Below, one piece after another: positions 36,101 through 45,902 of a stretch of 64,000 bases of DNA. Under the pieces are notes generated by a model. The model did no database searches. It was not told the origin of the DNA and saw only the letters and a list, made by a program, of their open reading frames with translations. Location: NCBI GenBank assembly GCA_905221605.1, contig CAJNDS010002797.1:141501-205500 (forward strand), read 5' to 3'. This DNA is from Symbiodinium natans (Eukaryota > Sar > Dinophyceae > Suessiales > Symbiodiniaceae). Numbering within the stretch: the stretch's first letter is position 1; each line of letters starts with the position of its first letter. The position numbers and the translations under genes are program-made.

Positions 36101-39100
36101 TCACTTGAAGCCCCGTTGAGCTGCTTGCATCTTGTGTGTGTGTGCTACACAACCCGGCGCATCTGCGTGCAGACTTTGACATTCAGGGTTGGGATTCAGG
36201 GTTTAGGTCAGGGTTCGGGGCTGGTGAAGGCTTGGGGTTCCGGAATTTTCTGGGGGGCTTTTGTTGGAGCCCTAAACCCTAAACCCTAGACCCTAAACCC
36301 TAAACCCCAAGCCCTACATTCGAGCGGCTCGTAGGGCTCCACATAGTAGAGCGGTGCCTCCCGGGGGGCGTGGACGCCTCGGAAGAGCGCAGGTGCTTTG
36401 TGTGGGTGTGGGTGGGTGGGGCTAACCCTAAGGCCTAAGCTGCATCCCTAAACTCGAAAACCCTAACCCTCAATGACTGAACCCTGAACCCTAAACCCTA
36501 AACCCTGAACCCTAAACCCTAAACCCTAAACCCTGAACCCTAAACCCTAAACCCTGAACCAAAAAACCCTACACCCTAAACCCTAAACTCCAAAAACCCC
36601 TTACGTCCCTGGAAGACCCTTGTAAAAAGACTCCTTCCAGACCCGGCCTTGCCACGCCTGGTAGAGGAAAAGAGGCTCCGAGGCATTGTGACCTTCAGAG
36701 GTGAAGTGAGGGCTGTGGGGGCTTTTAGGGCTTTTAGGGTTTAGGGCTTTAGGGTTTTGGGTTTTAGGGTTCAGGGCTTTAGGGTTTTAGGGTTTTAGTG
36801 TGTAGGGTTTCGGGTTTCAGGGTTTTAGTGTGTAGGGTTTCGGGTTTCAGGGTTTTAGGGTGTAATTAATGGGTTGTAGGGTTTTAGGGTTTGAGGGCTT
36901 TAGGGTTTCAGGGTTTTTGGATTTTTGGGTTTTTGGGTTTAGGGTTTTAGGGAGGCTTGGGGTTTTCAAGCTTTGGGGTGTTAGGGGGCTTTGGGGCTTA
37001 GGGACCCTGACGTCGAACGAGGTTTAGAGAGTCGAACCAGGGACCCAAGATCTGAACCGCTTCACTTGGGTGGGGGCTGTTTGTGAGGCTTTGGGGATTA
37101 GGGTTTGGGCTTTAGGGTGTGGGGTTTAGGGTTTCGGGTTTAGGGTCTAGGGCTTGGGGTTTAGGGCTTCGGGTTTTGGGGTTTAGGGTTTGCAGTTTCG
37201 GTCAAGGCTCTAGAAGACCACTAAGAGGACTAGAAGCGCTGAGCCCTCACCCCAAGAGGCCTTCGATGATGCGGACGGCTTCCTGGCGACGCTACAGCTT
37301 GGGGTTGAGGGGTCCGGGCTCGTAGCTTCGGGTTTAAGGGTGTAGGGGTTACCCTAAACCCGAAACCCCAAACCCTAAAACCCCAACCCTTGACCCTTGA
37401 ACCCTGAATTCTAGGGTTCAACGTTCAAGATTTGTGCTCCTATCCATGAGACGAAACCGCGCTTGGGATCCATGTTGCTCTCCCAGCCGTGCAGCCAGGG
37501 CTTAAGTTTGCAGGGTGTAGGGTCTCAGGCTCAGGGTTGGGGGGGATTCAGGTTTCAGGCTGCGGGGTGTCCCTAAAAACCCTAAGCCCCCTAAACCCTC
37601 AACCCTAAACCCTAAACCCTAAGCCCCCTAAACCCTAAACCCGGAACACTTCCCATCCTCCGCAAAGAGGTTCGTGGAGTACTTGCCAGCATCCCCCCAA
37701 GCGACCTCAGGGCTAAGGGGACGTTTGGTGTGCCCTGGGGTTTAGGGTTTCGGGGTTTAGGGTTTAGGGTTTAGGGTTTAGGGTTCAGGGTTCGGGGTTC
37801 AGGGCTTGGGGTAGCCCCTTAGATACCCTAAACACGATCCTCCTTCTTCAATGGAACCCCAAAGAAGGCAACCCCTCTTTCTGGAAACCCCCACATGGAA
37901 CCCCTGGGCTTCCGAGACCCACAACACCCTTTTTCGCCGTCACCATGCGCCTGGGTGCAGCCGGCACCACAACGCCTGAGTTCGACAGGCGTCCCTAAAC
38001 CCTAAACCCTAAACCCTAAACCCTAAACCCTAAACCCTAAACCCGAAAATCTTGCACAGAGGATGAGCGCCAAAGCCCCAGGCATCCAAACCCTGGTCCA
38101 GCTACAGCTCACAGGGGCGTTGAGGATTTGAAGGCTTGGGACCTCCGCCCGAAACCCCAAAGAAGCAACACGGAAATTGATTTTACTCGCGGGTCTTCGG
38201 GTCTGGGGTTGCAGGTGTATGGTTCAAGGCCCTTGTAGGGCTTAGGGCGGAGGGTTCCAAGAACTCCCCTTGAACCCTAAACCCCTAAATCCGCAAATCC
38301 CTAAACCCCCTGAACCGCTTAGCCCCTAAACCCTAAACCCCGAAACCCTAAACCCTAAACCCTAAACCTCGAAACCCTAAACCCCGATGCTGCCCTGCTG
38401 CTCGTGGGGCTCTCGGTGCAGGTCGTAGCCGCCGGAGGTGACGTGAAGGAAGTAATCCTGCGATTGTCCAGGGTCCGAAGTATGGGCCCTTAATTTGGGT
38501 CCCTTGTTAATATAACCCTCTTCTTATAAGGGCCCATACTTCGGATCCTTCGAAACAAGGGTAAGGGACCATACGCAGAGACTAAAAGCTTGAAGGGCTA
38601 GGGGTTTAGGGCTTAGGGTTCGTAAGGGGTGTATCTAGAGTGCCGACAGGGGTTTATATAGGGTGCACTTTGAGCCTGTACAGGGTTGATGTATAGGGGT
38701 TTCCAGGAAGGCAGCGTACCCCAGACTCTCATGTTGTTGAAACGAAGCCCCGACAACCGGACTGCGCGAACCATGTGAGTCTTGCGTGGTCTCCGAGCGT
38801 CAAAGTTGAGATTGAAGGGTGTGGGGAGGCTGCGTGGTTGGACAAGGCACGCTGGTTTGAGGCAAGACTTTCGGGATTTCTTATGAAAATTCAGGCGCAG
38901 GGCTTCGGATTTCACAAGGGACAACGACCGATTGAATCCGTGTTCCGCAAAAGCGAGGCTTTCAACGTGAAGTTCCAGGGTTTTTGTGTTGAGGGCCAAA
39001 ACGCTCAACTATACCTTAGAATGCTCCTTGTGTACTTAAGTAGCTCCTCAAAAAGCCCTTGGGTAGCCGCAAAGGAATGCAAGAAAAACCCACCCTTAAT

Positions 39101-42100
39101 TTGGTCCCTTACCTTATAGGGTTCTGAAGTATTGTCCCTTGGGTTGTATAGGGTACATAAGGGGTCCCCTTTTCAAGGGCCCATACGGTTGGACCATGCA
39201 ACTACCCTCTGAAGCCGACCTCGGAGCCCTCGTAGTAGCCGTAGAAGGACTCGAAACCTCTCGGGGGCCCCCCCCCCCCCAAGGGCCCAGGATAATCCCG
39301 CAATTCCTGAAGTCGCGATTCCTGGTGGTTGTTAAGGAACGTAAATGGAGGTTTACGAAAATAGGGGACCCCAAAATAAACGCCCAAATCGTAGGATTCC
39401 CTCAGAATAAGGACCCCAAGAAGGTACCCCTAATTTCGGAACCCCCAAATTAAGCTACCATCAGAAAGATACAATTACTAGAACATTTTCTGGCTTACGC
39501 CCTATTGTGGTAAGCGTACTTTGAGTTCCCTCATCAGAACCCAGAGATGGGGCCCTGAGAAAACCGGGCGTTCTCGTTCAGACTTCGAAGGGCGTTCGAG
39601 GCTAAGGATTTAGGGCTGGGATGTTCCCCCCTATACTAGAAGCCCCGAACATTGGGATCATAATACCCCCTATTCTTCCCCATTCAGGGCTGCTAGTATA
39701 GGGGGGAACATCCCAGGATCTAGGGTTTAGAGTTTCGAATTTAGGCTGTCTGCTGGGTGCAGGGTTTCCAAAGAATTCGGCGTAGGGAGCTTGAGGTTTT
39801 AAGGGTTTCGGGCTTTCGGGTTTGCAGGGTAACCCTGAACCCTAAATCCTAAACCCTAAACCCTAAACCCTACATTAGGGTTTAGGGACAAGGGTTTAAG
39901 CCCCAGGGTGAAGGATTGTGGGTGTTGAGCCTTGGGGATGGCTTTGTTGCCTCAAAACTGAACTTCCCGCACCGCAGGCTTCGAATATTCAACCAACTGA
40001 AACGGTAACTTTGACTAATTGCGACCTAAACTTGAAAATGTTCTTTGTAAGCTTGGCCTGGCTTTGCCAAGCTCTGGTTTGGGTTCGTTTTGAGTAGTGC
40101 GTGGGTCGTCTTGCAAGGGCATGTCTTCATAGAGCAGCGTGCGAATCAGGGCGTGACCTTGCCGAGAACACCCTAAACCCCCAAACCCGAAACCTCTAAA
40201 ACCCATAAACCTCTTAAACCCTATAAACCATTCTGTAAACCCTAGACACCGCAAACACGAAACCCTTGAAACCCTGAACCCCAAACCGTACCCTAAACAC
40301 CCCCATGAACCCTGCAAACCCTGTTAAACCCCAAACCCGAAACTACCCCTTAAACCCTAAACCCCATACTGCAACCCCTACAGTACACACTGTAAAACCC
40401 GAAACCCTAGACCCTGTAAACCCCAGACCCTGCAAACCCTATAGGCTGTAAACCCTAAATCCCACGCCCTAAACCCTTAACCCTAAACCCTAAGCCCTAA
40501 ACCCTGTAAACCCTAAACCCCAAACCCTAAACCCCAAACCCTAAGCCCCAAACCCCAAACCCCAAACCCTGCAAACCCTAAACCCCAAACCCTAAGCCCC
40601 AAGCCCTAAACCCCAAACCCTAAACCCCAAACCCTAAACCCCCCTTGCCTCGAAACGTGGGTGTGTACTCGGTCTTGAAGAACCCAAGGTGCCACTTTCC
40701 CACAATGTGCCGCCTGTCACGGAAAAAGGTTTAGGGCTTAGGTGGGTTTAGGGTTTGGGGTTTGGGGTTTAGGGTTTAGGGTTTAGGGTTTAGGGTTTAG
40801 GGTTTAGGGTTTAGGGTTTAGGGTTCAGGGTTTAGGGTTTAGGGTTTAGGGTTTAGGGTTTAGGGTCCAGGGCTTAGGGCTTAGGGCTTAGGGCTTGGGG
40901 CTTAGGGCTTAGGGCTTAGGGCTTAGGGCTTAGGGCTTAGGGCGTAGGGCTTAGGGCTTAGGGCTTAGGGCTTAGGGCTTAGGGCTTAGGGCTTAGGGCT
41001 TAGGGCTTAGGGCTTAGGGCTTAGGGCTTAGGGCTTAGGGCTTAGGGCTTAGGGCTTAGGGCTTAGGGCTTAGGCTTGCGGATAGAAAGTTTAAGGTTTA
41101 GGGTTCGGAGCTTAGGCCAGAACAGACTCTTGGACGCTAAACCCCAAACCCCAAACCCCCGAGTCCACGATAATTTACCAGGACCATAAATAAACCCAAA
41201 AACCCTAAACCTTAAGCCCTAAACCCTAAACCCTCTGACAACCCGTGGAGAAGTATAGCAGAAGCAAGCCAAACAACCATTCTACACAGAGAGGCCCCCT
41301 TAACATAAAACCCCCAAGTCCTGGACCCTGAACTTAAGGTAGCCCAAGACTCCGACATCCCTTGCTTAGGGGAAATTCTTCAGATTGGGATCCCCCGTAC
41401 AGGTCTGGGGAAGCCATAGGAACCAAAGATCAATCCCCCTAAACCCTGAACCTTTTTGCCTCAACCCTAGAAAATATTCCTTCTATCAACGCCCTTGTCA
41501 GAGTCTCTGGGTCTCAACCCGTAGAAATACCCCCTAAACCCCAAACCCCAAACCCTAAGCCCTAAACCCTAAACCCTAAACCCTAAACCCTAAACCCTAA
41601 ACCCTAAACCCTAAACCCTAAACCCTAAACCCTAAACCCTAAACCCTAAACCCTAAACCCTAGCCTGTAGCCCAGCTTTCCCAGCAAGGACGGCAGCGTC
41701 GTCTCGTTGAGTGGCAGGCCATAGGCTTGGTTCGGAATCCTGGGCTTAGGGCTTGCTTAGGGAGGTTTAGGGGTTTAGGGTTTAGGGGTTTAGGGGTTTA
41801 GGGTTTAGGGTTTAGGGTTTAGGGTTTAGGGTTTAGGGTTTAGGGTTTAGGGTTTAGGGTTCAGGGTTTAGGGTTTAGGGTCTAGGGTCTAGGGTCCAGG
41901 GTCTAGGGTTTAGGGCTTGCTTAGGGGGGTTTAGGGTTGAGGGTTGAGGGTTACGTCGTGGAGGGGTGCAGAGTTAAGGCTTCGGGTTTTGGGTCTCAGG
42001 GCGCTGGGGTAAAAAGATTGTGCCTTCTCTTGGGGGCTGAACCCTTGACCCCTGATCATAAATCCCCCAGCACAAACGTTAAACCCGGCATGCCTCCGAT

Positions 42101-42758
42101 CCCAAACCCCAAGCCCTGAACACCAAAAAACTCAGGGAGTTGGGCTCGTGGAATGCTTCGTTCGGGGTTAGTGTTCGGGGCTTTCAGGTGGCTATTCGCA
42201 TCTGAGGGTTTCGGGTTTAGGGCCTCATGCTTGGGCTTAGGGTTTAGGGTTTAGGGTGTAGGGTGTAGGGTGTAGGGTTTGGGGTTTAGGGCTTCGGGTT
42301 TAGGGCTTAGGGTTTAGGGTTTAGGGTTTAGGGTTTTGGGTTTTGGGTGTAGAGCCTCAGCCTTAGGGGCTTTCGGTGTTTTCCACATACCAAACCCCCA
42401 GGCCCCCAAACGCTTTACCCGACAGACTGGGGCGTCGGGTTTGGGGTTTCAGGGTTTTAGGGCTTTCGGGTTTTAGGGTTCTAGGGCTTTAGGGGTTTTA
42501 GGGTTTTAGGCTTTTAGAATTTTAGGGTTTTAGGGTTTTGGGGTTTTAGGGTTTTAGGGTTTTGGGGTTTTAGGGTTTAGGGTTCAGGTCTTAGGGCTTG
42601 CGGCTTTAGGGCTTGAGGGAACTGCGAGCGCAGGGTGTAACCTTACTGTTGGCTAGTAGGGAATGAGGGAATGAGGCCTATGCAATCCCTTAAAGGGAAA
42701 ACACATAATGAATATATATATATATAGATATAGATAGATAGTACATGAGGGGGAACAG

Positions 42759-42789
<31 letters not shown>

Positions 42790-44946
42790 TTGAGGGGGAT
42801 ATAGGATACCTCGTTCCCTCATTCCCTACTAACCGACAGTAAGCAACTGCTTGGGGGCAGATCTGGCCCACCGAGCGGCCAGTTGTTGATGCCGGTGTGA
42901 AGGGGCATGCGCCCCGTCATGAAGGTTGCCTCGCAGGACCCTGGACCACCCTAAACCCCGAACCCTCAACCCTAAACCCCACACCCGAAACCCTAAGCCG
43001 TAGACGACCTTAAGCGCAAAACCCCAGACCCTAGACCCTAAGCCCGAAACACACCCCAAAGAAAAGATGACCCCGGCACTGCGCACGCCCAGCGTGCGAC
43101 CGTTGGGGTAGAGGGGGGGAGGGGTTGAGCACCCAAAGGTCACGCCCTTTTGGGTCGGCAGGCGAAAAAACAACGGCCAAGCACGCTTGAGGCGGGGGAG
43201 GGGGGGGGATGTTGGGGTTAGAGTTTAGGGTTTAGGTTTAGGTTTAGGGCTTAGGGTTTGGGATGGTTTAGGGTTGCCGAGTCCCTAAACTTTACAACCA
43301 TTTCTTCCCTATACTTTACAACCCCAAAACGCTACAACCCTGCAACCCTAGCTGGCGCAAAAGGTGATCCCTGAAGTGTTGCACATGCTTTGAAGAGGCA
43401 CCCGGCTGGGTGAGCAAGAAGGTAGCACGTAGTACTGATCCAAAGTCACCCCCTTCTCGTGGAACCTGGGCGGGGCTACGGACGCTCCTCCACCCTTGAG
43501 AACTCACTGTCCAAGCAACAGGGTTTAGGGTTTAGGGCTTCGGATTTCGGGTTTGGGTAGGGTTTCGGGTTTACGGCTTAGGGTTTAGGCGACACAAGAC
43601 GTGAGTGCCAAACTCTTAACCACCCAGATCCTCCCCATCACCTTCAAACTTCAACCGGCCTCATTAGGCACCTGCCTAAAATAGCAGTTGTTCAGGGCAC
43701 TCCAAATGTTCGGCTCCGTGTTAGAAGAGAAACTGAAGCATGGAGAAACATAAACAAACATGCCCGGAACCCAAACCAGTAACTTGGTGAAACTCTAACT
43801 TAAAGAGCCCCGAAACCCTAAACCCTGAACCCGGAACCCCAAAGCCTAAACCCTAAACCCCAAACCCCAAGCCATAAATCCAAAACCCTAAGCCTAAACC
43901 CCAGTTTAGAGAACCGCCCAGCCAAAATCCGAAGAGTCGTCAACCGGCCCTTATGGGACTTTAACTTGTTTCGAGCTCAGTACCTTTTCGGACTTCAAGA
44001 GCTTTTCGGGTTTCAGGGGGGCTTTAGGGTTTGGGGTTTTTGGGCTTAGGGTTTTAGGGTTTTAGGGTTTGGGGTTTAGGGTTTAGGGTTTTTGGGTTCT
44101 AGGTCCAGATTCTAAGTTTAGGCAGTTTAGGGTTCCAGGGTTTAGTTTAAGGCTCTGGGGTTTAACACTCAGGGTTCGAGGATTCTTGGGCTTCGGGCTT
44201 GCCAAACTCGTCACGGGTGGCAGGTTCAAGGTGGGCGTCTTGATCTGATCCGCGTTCCGAAATCCGGGGTCGTCCCAGCCGAAGTCGTCGATGACCTGGG
44301 CTGGTTCGGGCTTTGGGGTTAGGGTGTAGGGTTTGGGTTTAGGGTTTAGGGTTTAGGGTGTAGGGTTTAGGGTTTAGGGCTTAGATGGGCTTAGGGCTTA
44401 GGGCTTAGGGCTTAGGGGTTTAGGGAGTTCGGGGTCTAGGCGTGCAGGGGTGGAGGGTTTGAGCCTTTGTGGCCCCATGCGGTGTTGCGATTGCGGAACG
44501 GTGGCTCTCCTTACTGTTGGTGAGGGAATTCGGGCCCTATGTCTACCCTTTAATGGATGATATAGGGCCCTATATGTACCCTTTAAATTTAAATGGTTAT
44601 ATGGGGCCCTATGTAAACCCTTTAAGGGAGTCTATAGGATACGTCATTCCCCCATCTTCCTACAAACCAACAGAAGTCTTGTCACACGTGCTGTGGGTGC
44701 ATCTGAGCCCCCAGGAAACGAAGTATTCAGAATCAACAATTTAGAGTATTTCCTGAACCCTAAACCCTAAACACTGAACCCTACAAATCCTAAACCCTAA
44801 ACCCTAAACCCTATAAATCCTAAACCCTAAACCCTAAGCCCTAAGCCCTAGACCTGACACCCAGTGGCATGGAAGATGATGTGGGGCCTCTTGGCCAGCG
44901 CAGTGCTGCCCAGCGCGAGAAACAGCCGCCAAGCGGCCAGCGCCAT
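25131..44946 (-). CDS. Secreted type I sulfatase (arylsulfatase B-like), 26 small exons in telomere-repeat introns
   Basis: Hydrolyses sulfate esters, probably of sulfated polysaccharide, after maturation of its active-site cysteine to formylglycine. The ATG at 44946 opens a signal peptide (MALAAWRLFLALGSTALA) followed by KRPHIIF. Joined exons then give VIDDFGWDD (metal-binding Asp pair), TPTLNL, LDQYYVLPSCSPSR with the modifiable Cys codon at 43414-43416, FMTGRMPLHTG, LLGKLGYR, IVGKWHLGFF, YSTNLF, PLFLYQAWQGVHAP, GMVAAVDEG, TTDNGGP, NFPLRGGK, EGGTRGTALVYAPG, GLVHAADWLPSL, LPLDGINLW, SPRRDVYYG, ALRSAEGWKL, LYDLHGDPAERSD and ESLLSDLRRYQATGVP. This is the full family order. About 475 codons match the roughly 500-residue family size. 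All junction phases agree. Mean intron is about 700 bp. No frameshift is required, so the gene looks functional. Confidence 0.93.
33799..39789 (-). CDS. Sulfatase exons 7-16
   Basis: Exons: 39761-39789 (tentative), 38404-38457, 37664-37705, 37261-37282, 36648-36692, 36326-36377, 35559-35620, 35052-35112, 34505-34526, 33799-33853. Two are only 22 nt. Donors: GC for most, GA after exon 8, GT after exon 14 (35052-35112). Motifs: DYFLHVTSGGYDLH, YSTNLF, EAVRIIEG, PLFLYQAWQ, VHAPREAPLYYVEPYEP, ARRTFAGMVAAVDEG, IGNVTRALEAKGM, LSDAVII, TTDNGGP. Exon 7 (PYAEFFGNP) matches the family only loosely but is the one islet with the right phase at both ends. Confidence 0.88.
38471..38548. repeat. Short inverted-repeat element, 22-bp arms
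   Basis: Arms GTCCGAAGTATGGGCCCTTA (38473-38492) and its complement (about 38526-38546) flank a 30-bp loop in sulfatase intron 7. The GGGCCCTTA core and GTCCCTTG words recur at 39090-39200 and 50320-50435, marking a dispersed family. Confidence 0.75.
39090..39200. repeat. Dispersed repeat, copy 1 (inverted relative to 50320-50400)
   Basis: The segment 39112-39197 (GGTTCTGAAGT, GGGTACATAAGGGGTCCCC, AAGGGCCCATAC, GACCATG) matches the reverse complement of 50323-50400 over about 80 bp. It is in a sulfatase intron, while the other copy is intergenic. Confidence 0.75.
39616..39716. mobile_element. 101-bp MITE-like element
   Basis: Terminal inverted repeats of about 24 perfect bases (CTGGGATGTTCCCCCCTATACT...), extending to about 36 with mismatches, flank an internal 30 bp with no coding capacity. 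It lies in a sulfatase intron. Related ends (GGGATGTTCCCTCTTATAG) occur near 8331, near 10535 and at 18130-18245. Confidence 0.8.
40649..44946 (-). CDS. Sulfatase exons 1-6 (signal peptide, metal site, formylglycine site, GKWHLG)
   Basis: Exons: 44869-44946, 44222-44295, 43402-43465, 42848-42929 (or from 42851), 41665-41725, 40649-40713. Donors in order: GC, GC, GT (GTGCCT right after CSPSR), GT or GC, GC, GC. All acceptors are AG; that of exon 6 is preceded by CTTTTTCCGTGACAG. The CSPSR/ATFMTGR active-site signature is split exactly between exons 3 and 4. LGYR and RHIVGKWHLG are joined across the exon 5-6 intron by a shared AGG codon. A 200-bp inverted-repeat element begins six bases inside intron 4. 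Confidence 0.92.
40868..41075. repeat. Variant heptamer array (GGGCTTA)n
   Basis: About 29 units of GGGCTTA with two single changes follow directly on a canonical GGGTTTA block. It sits in the sulfatase intron immediately upstream of exon 6 (40649-40713). Confidence 0.92.
42643..42842. mobile_element. 200-bp MITE-like element adjoining a splice donor
   Basis: Terminal inverted repeats TTACTGTTGGCTAGTAGGGA... of about 34 bp with a few mismatches flank an AT-rich centre with two (AT)n tracts. Its right end is six bases from the proposed GT donor of sulfatase exon 4 (42848). A relative lies at 44511-44676. Confidence 0.8.
44511..44676. mobile_element. Related inverted-repeat element with internal triplication
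   Basis: It starts TTACTGTTGGTGAGGGA and ends with the complement of CTGTTGGTTTGTAGG. It shares the subterminal GGATACSTCRTTCCC word with the element at 42643-42842. Inside, a unit of about 37 bp beginning GGGCCCTATGT occurs three times. It lies in sulfatase intron 1. Confidence 0.7.
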
Positions 44947-45902
44947 GGGTCCAAACTCTAGGTCTAAGGCAGGATAAGAGTGTTGATATATATATATATG
45001 CAATATTATATATATATATATATGTCCATGTGGGGGAAGGAAATGGTTTCGGGTAATTTTCAGGTTTTAGGGTTTCAGGCATTAGGATTCAAACGAGGAG
45101 GATCCAAGCTGGCGGAGCGGAACAGGTTTAAGGAGTGATCCTGCTGAGCCCTGAACCCTGAATCCTAAACCCTAAACCCTTTCAACCCACAACCCCTCCA
45201 CCTGGATGGCATTGGGTTTAAGTAGCAGGGCCTGGGATTCAGGCATCTAGGGCTTTCATCATGTAGGGCTTCGTGTTTTGGCCATCCAAGGGTTTAGGGT
45301 TTAAGGTTTGCAAGGGTTCTGGTTCTTACAGGGAGTTGTGTTTAGGATTCAAGGCTTGAATGTTTAGGGTCCTCGCGGCAGGGTCCGAGGATTGGGAAAG
45401 ATGATGAAGATTCTCCAAGAGGATTCTGTTTAGGGGTGTACGGTTTAGTTTTAGGGTTTGGGGTTTGGGGTTCAGGGTTCATGGCTTCAAATCATCTTTG
45501 GGGTTTCAGGTGTCAGGATTCAAGGCGCCCTCAATCTGTTTTGCCATACGCCTTATAGGGTGTTTGCGAAGGACGAACTTCAGGAGAAAACAATGGAGTG
45601 CCCTGTCGAGCCTGTCTCTTTACACATCGCCACTGCAGGTCTCTTTACGGTTCAGGGGCTTTAGGGGGTTTAGGGCTTAGGGTGCGCCTTCTCCGACTTT
45701 GTACGCCCTCGTCAGGTGAACGGGCGCATTGGCCAGAAGCTCTGCGACATCCCCGTGTTAGGGCGTCGCGGTGATGCCGACGACGGCCACAAGCTGATCC
45801 AGCTCTGGCCGGGTGACCGGATGTATTTGGCTTGCCCTCAACTCTTGGTGGGACACCAGCCCAGATGCCGAGAACTTGGGAGACGTGGGCGAGTCCATGT
45901 AT
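44947..45902. other. Intergenic stretch upstream of the sulfatase
   Basis: It contains an (AT)n tract at 44985-45025 and several degenerate telomere words. The island at 45690-45900 is GC-rich and open on both strands; on the minus strand it follows CCCAAG and ends at a TAA, so it could be a 3' exon of the membrane-protein gene. Candidate AG sites for trans-splicing lie upstream of the sulfatase ATG (CCTTAG, ACCTAG). No firm gene. Confidence 0.45.

Larger units (their letters stand above)
60..45200. repeat. Interstitial telomere-type repeat mosaic (TTTAGGG/CCCTAAA)
   Basis: More than a hundred blocks of TTTAGGG or its complement, from two to about forty units long, fill this span and switch orientation repeatedly. 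Between blocks lie 50-300 bp of other sequence. Perfect runs sit beside degenerate variants (GGGTTCA, GGGCTTA, GGGTTTGG, GGGTTTTA). The heptamer is the telomere unit reported for dinoflagellates and plants. This is not a chromosome end: blocks alternate in orientation and genes continue on the right. Most blocks fall inside the introns of the sulfatase and kinase genes described below. Typically a CCCTAAA block lies just left of an exon and a TTTAGGG block just right of it (plus-strand view). Confidence 0.97.

Noticed and set aside
37435-37500. A minus-strand open islet reading WLHGWESNMDPKRGF, tempting as a sulfatase exon.
   Set aside because: It lies between exons that already join in phase and would be out of order for the family. 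It shows that GC-rich islets are often open by chance.
60-45200. A string of tiny linear chromosomes fused end to end (CCCTAAA-unique-TTTAGGG units).
   Set aside because: The layout superficially fits, but the unique islands are consecutive exons of single genes and orientation is not strictly alternating. Splicing explains it better.
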